From NCBI RefSeq assembly GCF_001439915.1, contig NZ_LMBW01000003.1:214872-278871 (forward strand): a stretch of 64,000 bases of DNA. Reading direction: 5' to 3'. The notes beneath the pieces are model-generated. The model had not been told where the DNA came from. It saw nothing but the letters and a program-made list of their open reading frames with translations, and did not search any database. The first letter of the stretch is position 1. Every line of letters starts with the position of its first letter. Position numbers and translations under genes: made by a program. This document shows, piece by piece, positions 18,345-26,025 of the stretch. The stretch comes from Fredinandcohnia humi (GTDB lineage Bacteria > Bacillota > Bacilli > Bacillales > Bacillaceae_L).

Positions 18345-18466
18345 TTAGTTGATTGATAGAAAGATATTTTCTAATTATAATGAATCCTTTTCCGAATCTA
18401 TGAATAATGGGGAAATAAAGGAAATAATCAAAATAAAAGACTTCCTCTGTAAAATAGTGTAAAATA

Positions 18467-18483
18467 TTGATTGCTAGTTTAAA
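18467..18483 (+). promoter_or_regulatory. Motif TTGATTGCTAGTTTAA upstream of the phosphoesterase gene
   Basis: The 16-base block differs at one base from 25963-25978, upstream of the glucosaminidase gene at 26026. Both lie 48-69 bases before the start codon of a choline-binding-repeat protein. A shortened form, TTGATTGATAG, occurs at 18349-18359. It may be a shared promoter element; no consensus I know fits it. Confidence 0.45.
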
Positions 18484-18535
18484 GTACATGATCTAAAGAG
18501 AGAATAATATAGAAGAATAATAGGGGAGAAATTAA

Positions 18536-20590
18536 ATGTCGAAAGCTTTTTATTCAACAATTCTTGGTATCTTAGCTGTTTTGGTTTTTTCAACAACCTC
18601 GTTTGCAAATGAGCAAAATGTGGTAACTGAAACACCTTTATTACAATTTCCTGTTATGTCAGATGTTCATATTGGTGGTCACGGGGAATATAGATTTCAA
18701 AATGCATTAGATTGGTATAAAAGAGAAGTTCCCGATTATAAAGCAATTGCCATCGTAGGTGATTTGACTCAAAGTGGGAAATCCGCAGAGTATGACGAAT
18801 TTATAAAAATATTAAAAGATGATAAGTTTTCAAATGCTGCTGAAAAGATAATCACAATGGGAAATCATGAGTATTTTGAAGGAGTATGGGGACCCAAGCC
18901 AGGGCTAACCGACCAATTTTATATATATCGATTCGCAGAAAAAATTGGACCCATTGTAAATGAAGTTTTAACAACTCCCTATTATGATAAGTGGATTGAG
19001 GGCTATCACTTTATTATCCTTGGTGGTGAAGAATCTCGGATAACGAATCCCAAAAACGAAGATGATGCCATTATTTCGGACAAGCAATACAATTGGTTAA
19101 AAGAAAAGCTAAAAGAAAGTAATAATCCAAACAAACCCATTTTTGTATTTTTACATCAGGCAATTGATGGAACGGTATACGGAAGTGAAGAGTGGGGAGG
19201 AGGAGAATTACGCAAATTAAAGGAAATTCTAAGTCAATATCCACAAGTTATTTTATTCTCGGGACATTCTCACAATATTGTAAACCATCCTAGAACTGTA
19301 TATCAGGATAAGTTTACGATGGTTAATGCGGGGTCAACCGACTACGCGTGGGTTGATGCTGGGTATGCTCCTGGCTTATCGCAAGGTTTATTGGTAAATG
19401 TATATGAGGATAAGGTTGAGATTAAAGCAAGGGATTTCACGAAAAATACTGAGGTGAATTCTTTCACTATAAAGGTACCATTTGAAAAGTCGATTGGTGA
19501 ACAAAATAAACCTTATTTCAATAACTCAAAAGTTACTGTGGAAAATGTAACAGATATGCAGGTTACTCTATCTTGGGACAGAGCACTTGATGATACATTA
19601 GTTGATAGATACTATATTTCTAATAATAAAGAAATAATAAAAACTGAGTACATTGAATTTTGGAATCCTTCAAAAATACAAAACAAAGTATATACAACCA
19701 TCAATGAATTAGCTGGTGGAACAAATTATACTTTTACTATTAATGCAATTGACGCATGGAAAAATGCTTCTACACCATTATCGGTTACTCTCAGAACAAA
19801 TGACCATAACGGTTGGGTCAAGCAAAATAATACTTGGTATTACTATACTGCCAATAAAAAAATGACTGGATGGTTATGGGATCGAGGATATTGGTATTAC
19901 TTAGATGCTGATGGAGCGATGCAAACTAATTGGATTTATGATGGAAGCAATTGGTTCTATTTAGACTATAGTGGTGCTATGAGGACTGGATGGGTTGAAG
20001 TTGACAACAAATGGTATTACCTAGCTGGTGATGGTTCCATGCAAACAGGATGGAATTATTTAAGTGGCACTTGGTATTACCTCGCACCAAATGGAGTGAT
20101 GCAAACTGGTTTGGTTAAAGTTGGTGGAACACTATACTATCTAAATGATAGTGGTGCCATGCAGACCGGCTGGGTAGAAACAAATAAAAAATGGTATTTC
20201 TTTACTGATAATGGTGCAGCGCAAACTGGATGGAAATATTCATGGGGCACCTGGTATTACCTAGCTAAAGATGGAATCATGCAAACAGGATGGGTTTATG
20301 ATGGAAGCAATTGGTACTACCTATCCGATAGTGGTGCAATGAAGACAGGCTGGGCAAAAGACAAAAATCAATGGTATTATCTAAATAGTAGTGGTGCCAT
20401 GCAGTCTGGATGGATTAAAGTCAGTGGCTATTGGTACTATATGAAAAATTCAGGTGCTATGCAAACAGGTTGGCTTCAATATGGTTCTGATTGGTATTAC
20501 TTAGATTCATCTGGAGCCATGCAAACTGGCTGGATCTATGATGTCTATAAATGGTATTATCTTGATAATAATGGCGTGTGGCGCTATTAA
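18536..20590 (+). CDS. Secreted calcineurin-like metallophosphoesterase with FN3 and choline-binding-type repeats
   Basis: Signal peptide (1-24, TTSFA). Residues about 35-310 are a calcineurin-fold phosphoesterase with every metal-ligand block visible: SDVHIGG (DxH), VGDLTQSG, GNHEYF, FLHQAI and SGHSHN. A fibronectin type III-like domain (about 325-425) follows, then 13 repeats of the type WYYLxxSGAMQTGW to the C terminus. The repeats would hold it on choline-bearing wall polymers. It may hydrolyse a phosphodiester there, by analogy of role (not fold) with pneumococcal Pce. Nucleotide or teichoic-acid hydrolysis are alternatives. 684 aa; GGGGAG 7-8 bases before the ATG. Confidence 0.87.
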   Translation: MSKAFYSTILGILAVLVFSTTSFANEQNVVTETPLLQFPVMSDVHIGGHGEYRFQNALDWYKREVPDYKAIAIVGDLTQSGKSAEYDEFIKILKDDKFSNAAEKIITMGNHEYFEGVWGPKPGLTDQFYIYRFAEKIGPIVNEVLTTPYYDKWIEGYHFIILGGEESRITNPKNEDDAIISDKQYNWLKEKLKESNNPNKPIFVFLHQAIDGTVYGSEEWGGGELRKLKEILSQYPQVILFSGHSHNIVNHPRTVYQDKFTMVNAGSTDYAWVDAGYAPGLSQGLLVNVYEDKVEIKARDFTKNTEVNSFTIKVPFEKSIGEQNKPYFNNSKVTVENVTDMQVTLSWDRALDDTLVDRYYISNNKEIIKTEYIEFWNPSKIQNKVYTTINELAGGTNYTFTINAIDAWKNASTPLSVTLRTNDHNGWVKQNNTWYYYTANKKMTGWLWDRGYWYYLDADGAMQTNWIYDGSNWFYLDYSGAMRTGWVEVDNKWYYLAGDGSMQTGWNYLSGTWYYLAPNGVMQTGLVKVGGTLYYLNDSGAMQTGWVETNKKWYFFTDNGAAQTGWKYSWGTWYYLAKDGIMQTGWVYDGSNWYYLSDSGAMKTGWAKDKNQWYYLNSSGAMQSGWIKVSGYWYYMKNSGAMQTGWLQYGSDWYYLDSSGAMQTGWIYDVYKWYYLDNNGVWRY

Positions 20591-20633
20591 AAAAATCTCC
20601 CTCTTGTTCAATTCAAGAGGGAGATTTTTTTTT
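20591..20633 (+). terminator. Terminator after the phosphoesterase gene
   Basis: AAAAATCTCCCTCTTG and CAAGAGGGAGATTTTT form a 16-bp stem with a short loop and a run of nine T. Starts directly after the stop codon. Confidence 0.93.
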
Positions 20634-20759
20634 ATACTGAGGGAGGCCTTTAATCTTCTCGAAAACTATTAGACATTTTAAGACAAATTTCTTATATTAG
20701 TAAGGTAACTATTTATATTATGAATATTTTCTTAGGTTAATAGTCTTTAAGGGGGGAGT

Positions 20760-22505
20760 ATGCTGAGAATACAGTTAGTCTTTATTATTGTTATTATGAC
20801 CATTTTATTTTCTTTCGCACCGCAAAAGTCTTTTGCTGCTTCAGTAGGGTGGAAATACCAAAATAGTCAGTGGTATTACTATCATGCGAATGGAAGTACC
20901 GCAAAAGGGTGGGTTCTTGATCAAAACACTTGGTATTATCTAGGTTCAAATGGTGCCATGCAGACCGGCTGGATTTCAGATGGGAGCTGGTACTACTTAA
21001 ATAAAAGTGGAGCAATGGCCACAGGCTGGGTTTTAGATCAAGGTACTTGGTATTACTTAAAACAAAGTGGAGCGATGGCCACAGGCTGGGCTTTAGATCA
21101 AGGTACCTGGTACTACTTAAACCAAAGTGGAGCAATGGCTACAGGTTGGAAGTATACTGGAGGAAAGTGGTATTACTTAGCTAGTAGCGGCAACATGAAA
21201 ACTGGCTGGGTACTAGCAGATAACAGCTGGTACTTTATGGGGAATGATGGAGCGATGTTAACTGGTTGGCTGGTTAATAATAATCAGCGCTACTATCTGA
21301 AGTCAAATGGGGCAATGGCCACAGGTTGGCTTTATGATCAAGGAAAATGGTTTTACTTTGATAACAGCGGAGCAATGCGGACTGGATGGATTCAGGTTGG
21401 TACGAGCTCATATTATCTTAACAGTGATGGAACTATGAAGACAGGCTGGCATGAAGAAAGTGGTATAACATACTTTTTAAAAAGTGATGGTGCCATGGCA
21501 ACTGGTGAGTTGGTTATAGATGGAACAACTTACAATTTCTCTTCTAGTGGAGCCTCACTTTCTGGTCCAATATTTAATTATACAAGCTATGATTATACAC
21601 TGCAGTATATGCTCAGTGTTCAAAAGGGGCTAAATCCACCACCGCAGACGGATAAATATAGATACGACAGGTCTTTTGTCTCTGGAGAATTTCTAGAACT
21701 TGATGTAAAAGAACAGAAAAAGGCCGTCGTGAAAGCTTCGACACTTTACGTACGAGAAGGCCCTGGTACAGATTCTCGTAGAGTAGGGGCATTAAAAAAT
21801 GGAGAAACGATTGAAATCATTGCTCAAGATGGTGGCTGGTACGAAATTAAGTACAGTCCTTGGAAAGATGCTACAGACAAGGATATCTTGTCTTACATTG
21901 ACCCAAATAACTTTAACAGGACAGATAATTCGTATTTTCAATTTTTAAAACTATCGCATAAAGCAGGAGTTCATAAAGATATAATAAATAAGAGAATCCT
22001 TTTTGATAAAGGAATTTTGAAGGACAAAGCAGATGCATTTATAACTGCTAGTAACAATTATAACATTAATGAAATCTATCTGATTTCTCATGCTTTACTA
22101 GAAACAGGTAATGGAATGTCTACACTGGCGAATGGCGTAATGGTAAAGAGCTTGAATGGAGTAAAGGTAGAGCCCAAAAAGGTATATAATATGTATGGCT
22201 ATGGTGCAAAAGACGCGTGTCCGATAGACTGCGGTGCTGAATTTGCCTATCAACAAGGCTGGTTCAGTCCAGAGGCAGCCATTCTTGGCGGGGCAAAGTT
22301 ACTAGGAGAACAGTATATTAATAGCCCAACATACAAACAGGATACATTATACAAAATGAGGTGGAACCCGGCTAATCCCGGGAAACACCAATATGCAACT
22401 GATATGGCGTGGGCTGTAAAGCAAGTGAACAACATAAAGAAAATTTACGACCTTCTTGAGCCAGGTTCGTATACATTATCTTTTGATGTTCCTGTCTATA
22501 AATAA
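20760..22505 (+). CDS. Secreted endo-beta-N-acetylglucosaminidase with N-terminal choline-binding-type repeats and SH3 domain
   Basis: Signal peptide (1-26, QKSFA), then 12 repeats of about 20 residues (28-270), an SH3b domain (about 322-378, VKASTLYVREGPGTDSRRVG) and a LytD/Atl-type glucosaminidase domain (about 410-575) with the catalytic-Glu block ISHALLETGNGMS. It cleaves glycan strands in the wall. The repeats precede the enzyme here but follow it in the homologue at 26026. Repeats 4 and 5 are almost identical at DNA level. The ATG at 20760 overlaps the AAGGGGGGAG ribosome site region with normal spacing. A terminator follows. Confidence 0.9.
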   Translation: MLRIQLVFIIVIMTILFSFAPQKSFAASVGWKYQNSQWYYYHANGSTAKGWVLDQNTWYYLGSNGAMQTGWISDGSWYYLNKSGAMATGWVLDQGTWYYLKQSGAMATGWALDQGTWYYLNQSGAMATGWKYTGGKWYYLASSGNMKTGWVLADNSWYFMGNDGAMLTGWLVNNNQRYYLKSNGAMATGWLYDQGKWFYFDNSGAMRTGWIQVGTSSYYLNSDGTMKTGWHEESGITYFLKSDGAMATGELVIDGTTYNFSSSGASLSGPIFNYTSYDYTLQYMLSVQKGLNPPPQTDKYRYDRSFVSGEFLELDVKEQKKAVVKASTLYVREGPGTDSRRVGALKNGETIEIIAQDGGWYEIKYSPWKDATDKDILSYIDPNNFNRTDNSYFQFLKLSHKAGVHKDIINKRILFDKGILKDKADAFITASNNYNINEIYLISHALLETGNGMSTLANGVMVKSLNGVKVEPKKVYNMYGYGAKDACPIDCGAEFAYQQGWFSPEAAILGGAKLLGEQYINSPTYKQDTLYKMRWNPANPGKHQYATDMAWAVKQVNNIKKIYDLLEPGSYTLSFDVPVYK

Positions 22506-22517
22506 GAGATTAATAGT

Positions 22518-22556
22518 TAAAAAGGTGCTTAATACTGGATATTAAGCGCCTTTTTA
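22518..22556 (+). terminator. Terminator after the glucosaminidase gene
   Basis: AAAAAGGTGCTTAAT and ATTAAGCGCCTTTTT pair with a 7-base loop and a T-run. One G-T wobble is in the stem. Confidence 0.9.
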
Positions 22557-22645
22557 TGTTGTGCTCAACTAGTTCTATTTTATACATGAGCAAAATTTTG
22601 TATCGTATTGAAAACTAATTTACAATAGAGAATATAGTTGATAAG

Positions 22646-22670
22646 ATGTAAATGCATTCAAAAAATGAAT
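22646..22670 (+). promoter_or_regulatory. Predicted operator of the licCA fusion gene
   Basis: ATTCA-AAAAA-TGAAT at 22656-22670 sits 37 bases before the start codon and is preceded by ATGTAAATGC. The block 22646-22669 is the same, except for one base, as 13796-13819 upstream of the importer operon. Only one copy of the motif is present here, against two there. The gene it precedes encodes a winged-helix domain, so autoregulation is plausible. Confidence 0.7.
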
Positions 22671-22706
22671 ATATTGTAAAGTGGAATAGGAATTGTAGGT
22701 GGTATA

Positions 22707-24581
22707 ATGGATTCTCAATTTAAGATACTTGAGGTAATTAATAAACAACCTAATATTAGTCAGAAGAAAATCGGTGAATTATGCGATATCTCTTCTGGTA
22801 AAGTAAACTTTTTAATTAAAAAGTTAATGGACGAAGGTTATATTACGAGTGAAAAACATGGTAGAAATACACATTATTTTTTATCGGAAAGCGGAATCGA
22901 ATATTTCAAACAGGGCATCGAAGTATATCAGGACAAGAAGGTAAATATTCATACCCAGCCAAAAAAAGAAATAAAGGAAGTTGTTATTTTAGCAGCAGGT
23001 CAAAGTAAGGAATTTGACATGCCTGTCAGTAAGCTTCCCTTGGAAGATAATCAAGATTTATTTACAAGAAATATTGAAATTTTAAAAGAAAATGGGATTG
23101 AAAAAATTATAGTTATAACGGGATATAAAAAAGAAGCCTTCGATTATTTAAAGGATGTTGAAGGTGTGTATATTAAGGAGAACAAAAAATTCAAATGGAC
23201 CGGCTCGATGGCGTCACTTGCATGTGCCCAAGAGTTCATTTCAGATGATTTTTTATTAGTTGAGCATGACATTTTAATGGAAGAAAATACGTTTCAACAG
23301 CTCATCGACTTTCCTAAAAGAGATTGTGTCCTTATAACGAATGAAAGTGGATCTGGTGATGAAGCGTTAGTTGAATTGAAGAATGGATACCTTTATAAAA
23401 TATCAAAGGACATTCATCAATTTAATCGAATTGATGGCGAAATGGTCGGAATTAGTAAGCTCTCATATGAAGTATATACAAAAATGTTGGATGAATTTAA
23501 GAATAATAAAAACCCTTATTTAAACTATGAGTATTTACTACTAGATGTAGCAAGACAGTATAATATAGGCTATCTCAAAATTAATGATCTGGTATGGGGA
23601 GAAATTGACACCCTGGCCCATTATAAACACATTGTTAATGTGACATATCCAAGATTATGTAGAAAAGAAGCTGATTATAAGGCAAATCTTATAAAAATGC
23701 ACGTAAAAAAAGCACTATCAATTGATACTGAAGAAATTGAAAGCATTGAACCATTCGGTGGGATGACAAATAAGAATTTTAAAATCAAGCTAGAAAATAA
23801 AAAAGAATATGTTCTGCGTGTACCTGGCAACGGGACTGAACAAATGATTAACAGACATGAGGAGAAGATAACCTCAAATATTGCAAGTGCATTAGGAATT
23901 GATGCCCCATTAGTTTATTTTAATGAAGAATCTGGTGTGAAGCTATCGGAAATGATTCCAAATGCTGAGACTCTAAATGCTAAGACTGCGAAACGTGAAG
24001 ACAACATCATGCTAACAACTAGAGTGTTACGGACATTGCATCAATCCAATGCAGAGATGGAAAATACCTTTGATGTCTTTCAGAAAATAGATGAATATGA
24101 ACAATTGGTCAAAGAGGCAAAAGGACAATTTTATCCAAACTATGTTGAGGTAAAAGAAAAAATAAAAGAAATCGAACAGAAGTATAAAAAATTGAATGTA
24201 CAATTTGTTCCGTGTCATAATGATACGGTACCAGAGAACTTTGTGAAAAGTGGGGAAGATAAAATTTATCTCATTGATTGGGAATATGGAGGTATGAATG
24301 ACCCAATGTGGGATATTGCAGCACATTCACTAGAGTGTGGGTTTTCCCCTGAAGATGAGGAGCTATTTTTATCACATTATTTTGAACAAAGGGAAGTTAC
24401 CTATGAAACAAAGGTAAGGGTTTTAATGCACAAAGTCTTTCAGGATTTTTTATGGAGTATTTGGACAATTATTAAGGAAGCGAAAGGTGATCATTTCGGA
24501 AGTTACGGAATTGATAGGTATCATCGAGCGATTAAAAATGTAGGTCAATTATTACAAGTGGAAGGAAAGAAGTATAGTTAA
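22707..24581 (+). CDS. Winged helix / LicC-like cytidylyltransferase / LicA-like choline kinase fusion
   Basis: 624 residues in three parts. Residues 1-72 are a MarR-like winged helix (ISQKKIGELCDISSGKVNFLIKKL, then a wing at HGRNTHYFLSESG). Residues about 88-310 are an NTP-transferase fold (VVILAAGQSKEF, TGSMASLACAQ, LLVEHDILME, WGEIDTLAHYKH), matching CTP:phosphocholine cytidylyltransferase. Residues about 335-615 are a choline kinase/APH fold with HNDTVPENFV and IDWEYGGMNDPMWDIA. Together it would phosphorylate choline and activate it to CDP-choline for the LicD at 32194. The nucleotide loop lacks the usual GxGxR (it reads GQSKEF). Ethanolamine or another amino alcohol is an alternative substrate. 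Confidence 0.87.
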   Translation: MDSQFKILEVINKQPNISQKKIGELCDISSGKVNFLIKKLMDEGYITSEKHGRNTHYFLSESGIEYFKQGIEVYQDKKVNIHTQPKKEIKEVVILAAGQSKEFDMPVSKLPLEDNQDLFTRNIEILKENGIEKIIVITGYKKEAFDYLKDVEGVYIKENKKFKWTGSMASLACAQEFISDDFLLVEHDILMEENTFQQLIDFPKRDCVLITNESGSGDEALVELKNGYLYKISKDIHQFNRIDGEMVGISKLSYEVYTKMLDEFKNNKNPYLNYEYLLLDVARQYNIGYLKINDLVWGEIDTLAHYKHIVNVTYPRLCRKEADYKANLIKMHVKKALSIDTEEIESIEPFGGMTNKNFKIKLENKKEYVLRVPGNGTEQMINRHEEKITSNIASALGIDAPLVYFNEESGVKLSEMIPNAETLNAKTAKREDNIMLTTRVLRTLHQSNAEMENTFDVFQKIDEYEQLVKEAKGQFYPNYVEVKEKIKEIEQKYKKLNVQFVPCHNDTVPENFVKSGEDKIYLIDWEYGGMNDPMWDIAAHSLECGFSPEDEELFLSHYFEQREVTYETKVRVLMHKVFQDFLWSIWTIIKEAKGDHFGSYGIDRYHRAIKNVGQLLQVEGKKYS

Positions 24582-24653
24582 ATGTGCACGTACTTCATAG
24601 TAAAACCAATTATGATATAATAGGTTAAAATATAAAACTGCAGGTGAATCATT

Positions 24654-25796
24654 TTGACAAATCGGATAAAGGTAATGACGATTTTTGGAACAAGGCCTGA
24701 GGCAATTAAAATGGCTCCGCTTGTTCTTGAACTTAATAAATATCCAGACGAAATAGAATCAATTGTTACAGTAACTGCACAGCATCGACAAATGCTAGAT
24801 CAAGTGTTAGAAATATTTGATATTACTCCGGATTATGATTTAAATATCATGCAAGCACGACAAACGCTAACTGATGTCACGATTCGCTCACTAGAAGGGC
24901 TTGACCGGACGATGAAAGAGGTAAAACCAGATCTTGTGTTAGTTCATGGTGATACTTCAACTACCTTTGTTGCTAGTCTTGCTGCTTTTTACAATCAAAT
25001 TGCTGTTGGGCATGTTGAAGCTGGTTTACGGACATGGAATAAGTATTCTCCGTTTCCAGAGGAAGTGAATCGCCAAATCACTGGGATAATTGCCGATTTA
25101 CATTTCTCCCCTACCTCAAAGTCACGAGAAAATCTCTTAAATGAAAATAAACAGGCTGAAACTATATTTGTGACAGGTAATACAGCAATAGATGCGCTTA
25201 AAACGACTGTTACAAATTCATATAAGCACGAGGTTCTCGACAAAATAGGGGATGACCGTCTTATTTTAGTAACAGCACATCGACGTGAAAATCTAGGAGA
25301 ACCGATGAGAAATATGTTTAGAGCGATTAAACGAATTGTCACGGATCACAAAGATGTTCAAATTGTGTATCCTGTTCATTTAAACCCCATTGTGAGAGAA
25401 CTTGCAGATGAAATCTTAGGAAATGACGATCGTATTCACTTAATTGAACCATTAGGGGTTTTAGACTTTCACAATTTTGCTTCAAGAGCACATTTGATTT
25501 TAACTGATTCAGGTGGAGTTCAAGAAGAAGCACCATCTCTGGGAGTTCCGGTGTTAGTTTTAAGGGATACTACTGAGCGCCCAGAAGGAATAGAAGCAGG
25601 AACATTAAAATTAGCTGGAACTGATGAAAATACGATTTATTCGCTTGCATCTGAACTCCTTCATGATCAAGAAGAATATGAAAGAATGGCAAAGGCTTCA
25701 AATCCATACGGTGATGGACAAGCTTCACATCGAATTGTTCAAGCTATTTTGTACTACTTTGGAAAAAGAGAAAAAGCTCCGGAGAATTTTGAATAA
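24654..25796 (+). CDS. mnaA: UDP-N-acetylglucosamine 2-epimerase (non-hydrolysing)
   Basis: Makes UDP-ManNAc, the donor for the TagA-type transferase at 39955 that completes the wall-polymer linkage unit. The 380 residues open with IKVMTIFGTRPEAIKMAPLV and contain TAQHRQMLDQVL, VHGDTSTTFVASLAAFY, GHVEAGLRT, TAHRRENLGEP and LTDSGGVQEEAPSLGVPVLVLRDTTERPEG split over the family's usual blocks. Start is TTG with AGGTGA 6 bases upstream. A strong terminator follows. Confidence 0.95.
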   Translation: MTNRIKVMTIFGTRPEAIKMAPLVLELNKYPDEIESIVTVTAQHRQMLDQVLEIFDITPDYDLNIMQARQTLTDVTIRSLEGLDRTMKEVKPDLVLVHGDTSTTFVASLAAFYNQIAVGHVEAGLRTWNKYSPFPEEVNRQITGIIADLHFSPTSKSRENLLNENKQAETIFVTGNTAIDALKTTVTNSYKHEVLDKIGDDRLILVTAHRRENLGEPMRNMFRAIKRIVTDHKDVQIVYPVHLNPIVRELADEILGNDDRIHLIEPLGVLDFHNFASRAHLILTDSGGVQEEAPSLGVPVLVLRDTTERPEGIEAGTLKLAGTDENTIYSLASELLHDQEEYERMAKASNPYGDGQASHRIVQAILYYFGKREKAPENFE

Positions 25797-25814
25797 AACT
25801 GTATTACAACAACA

Positions 25815-25854
25815 TAAAAAAAGGCTATGAATCTTCGTATTCATAGCCTTTTTT
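25815..25854 (+). terminator. Terminator after mnaA
   Basis: AAAAAAGGCTATGAAT and ATTCATAGCCTTTTTT form a 16-bp perfect stem with loop CTTCGT, a stable tetraloop-like closure, then TTTTG. Confidence 0.95.
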
Positions 25855-25962
25855 GTTTTGTATAAGGTAGCACCATAATCTAATATTCTCTTATTTTTAA
25901 AACAAATAGAATGTAAAATTTGTAAAAAAGTAGAGGTTTTCGTCGAAATTTATGATATGATG

Positions 25963-25978
25963 TTGATTGGTAGTTTAA
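25963..25978 (+). promoter_or_regulatory. Motif TTGATTGGTAGTTTAA upstream of the second glucosaminidase gene
   Basis: Same 16-base block as at 18467 with one difference. The stretch between it and the gene is AT-rich (TAATATAGTAATTATC). See the entry at 18467 for interpretation. Confidence 0.45.
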
Positions 25979-26025
25979 TATAGTAATTATCTATTAAAAT
26001 AGTAAAAAAGGGGCTGGAGAGAGAT

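Noticed and set aside
18450-18466. TGTAAA pair upstream of the phosphoesterase gene as a WalR box
   Set aside because: The spacer is 4 bases, not the 5 required by TGTWAH-N5-TGTWAH.
19810-20590. Tandem DNA repeats that could be taken for a CRISPR or minisatellite
   Set aside because: The 60-bp period encodes 20-residue choline-binding-type repeats in frame; there are no constant repeats with unique spacers.
20794-21135. Long minus-strand open frame antisense to the glucosaminidase repeats
   Set aside because: It is a shadow of the regular 60-bp coding repeats; it has no ribosome site or recognisable protein features.
25912-25928. TGTAAA pair upstream of the second glucosaminidase as a WalR box
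   Set aside because: The spacer is 3 bases, so the two half-sites are out of phase.
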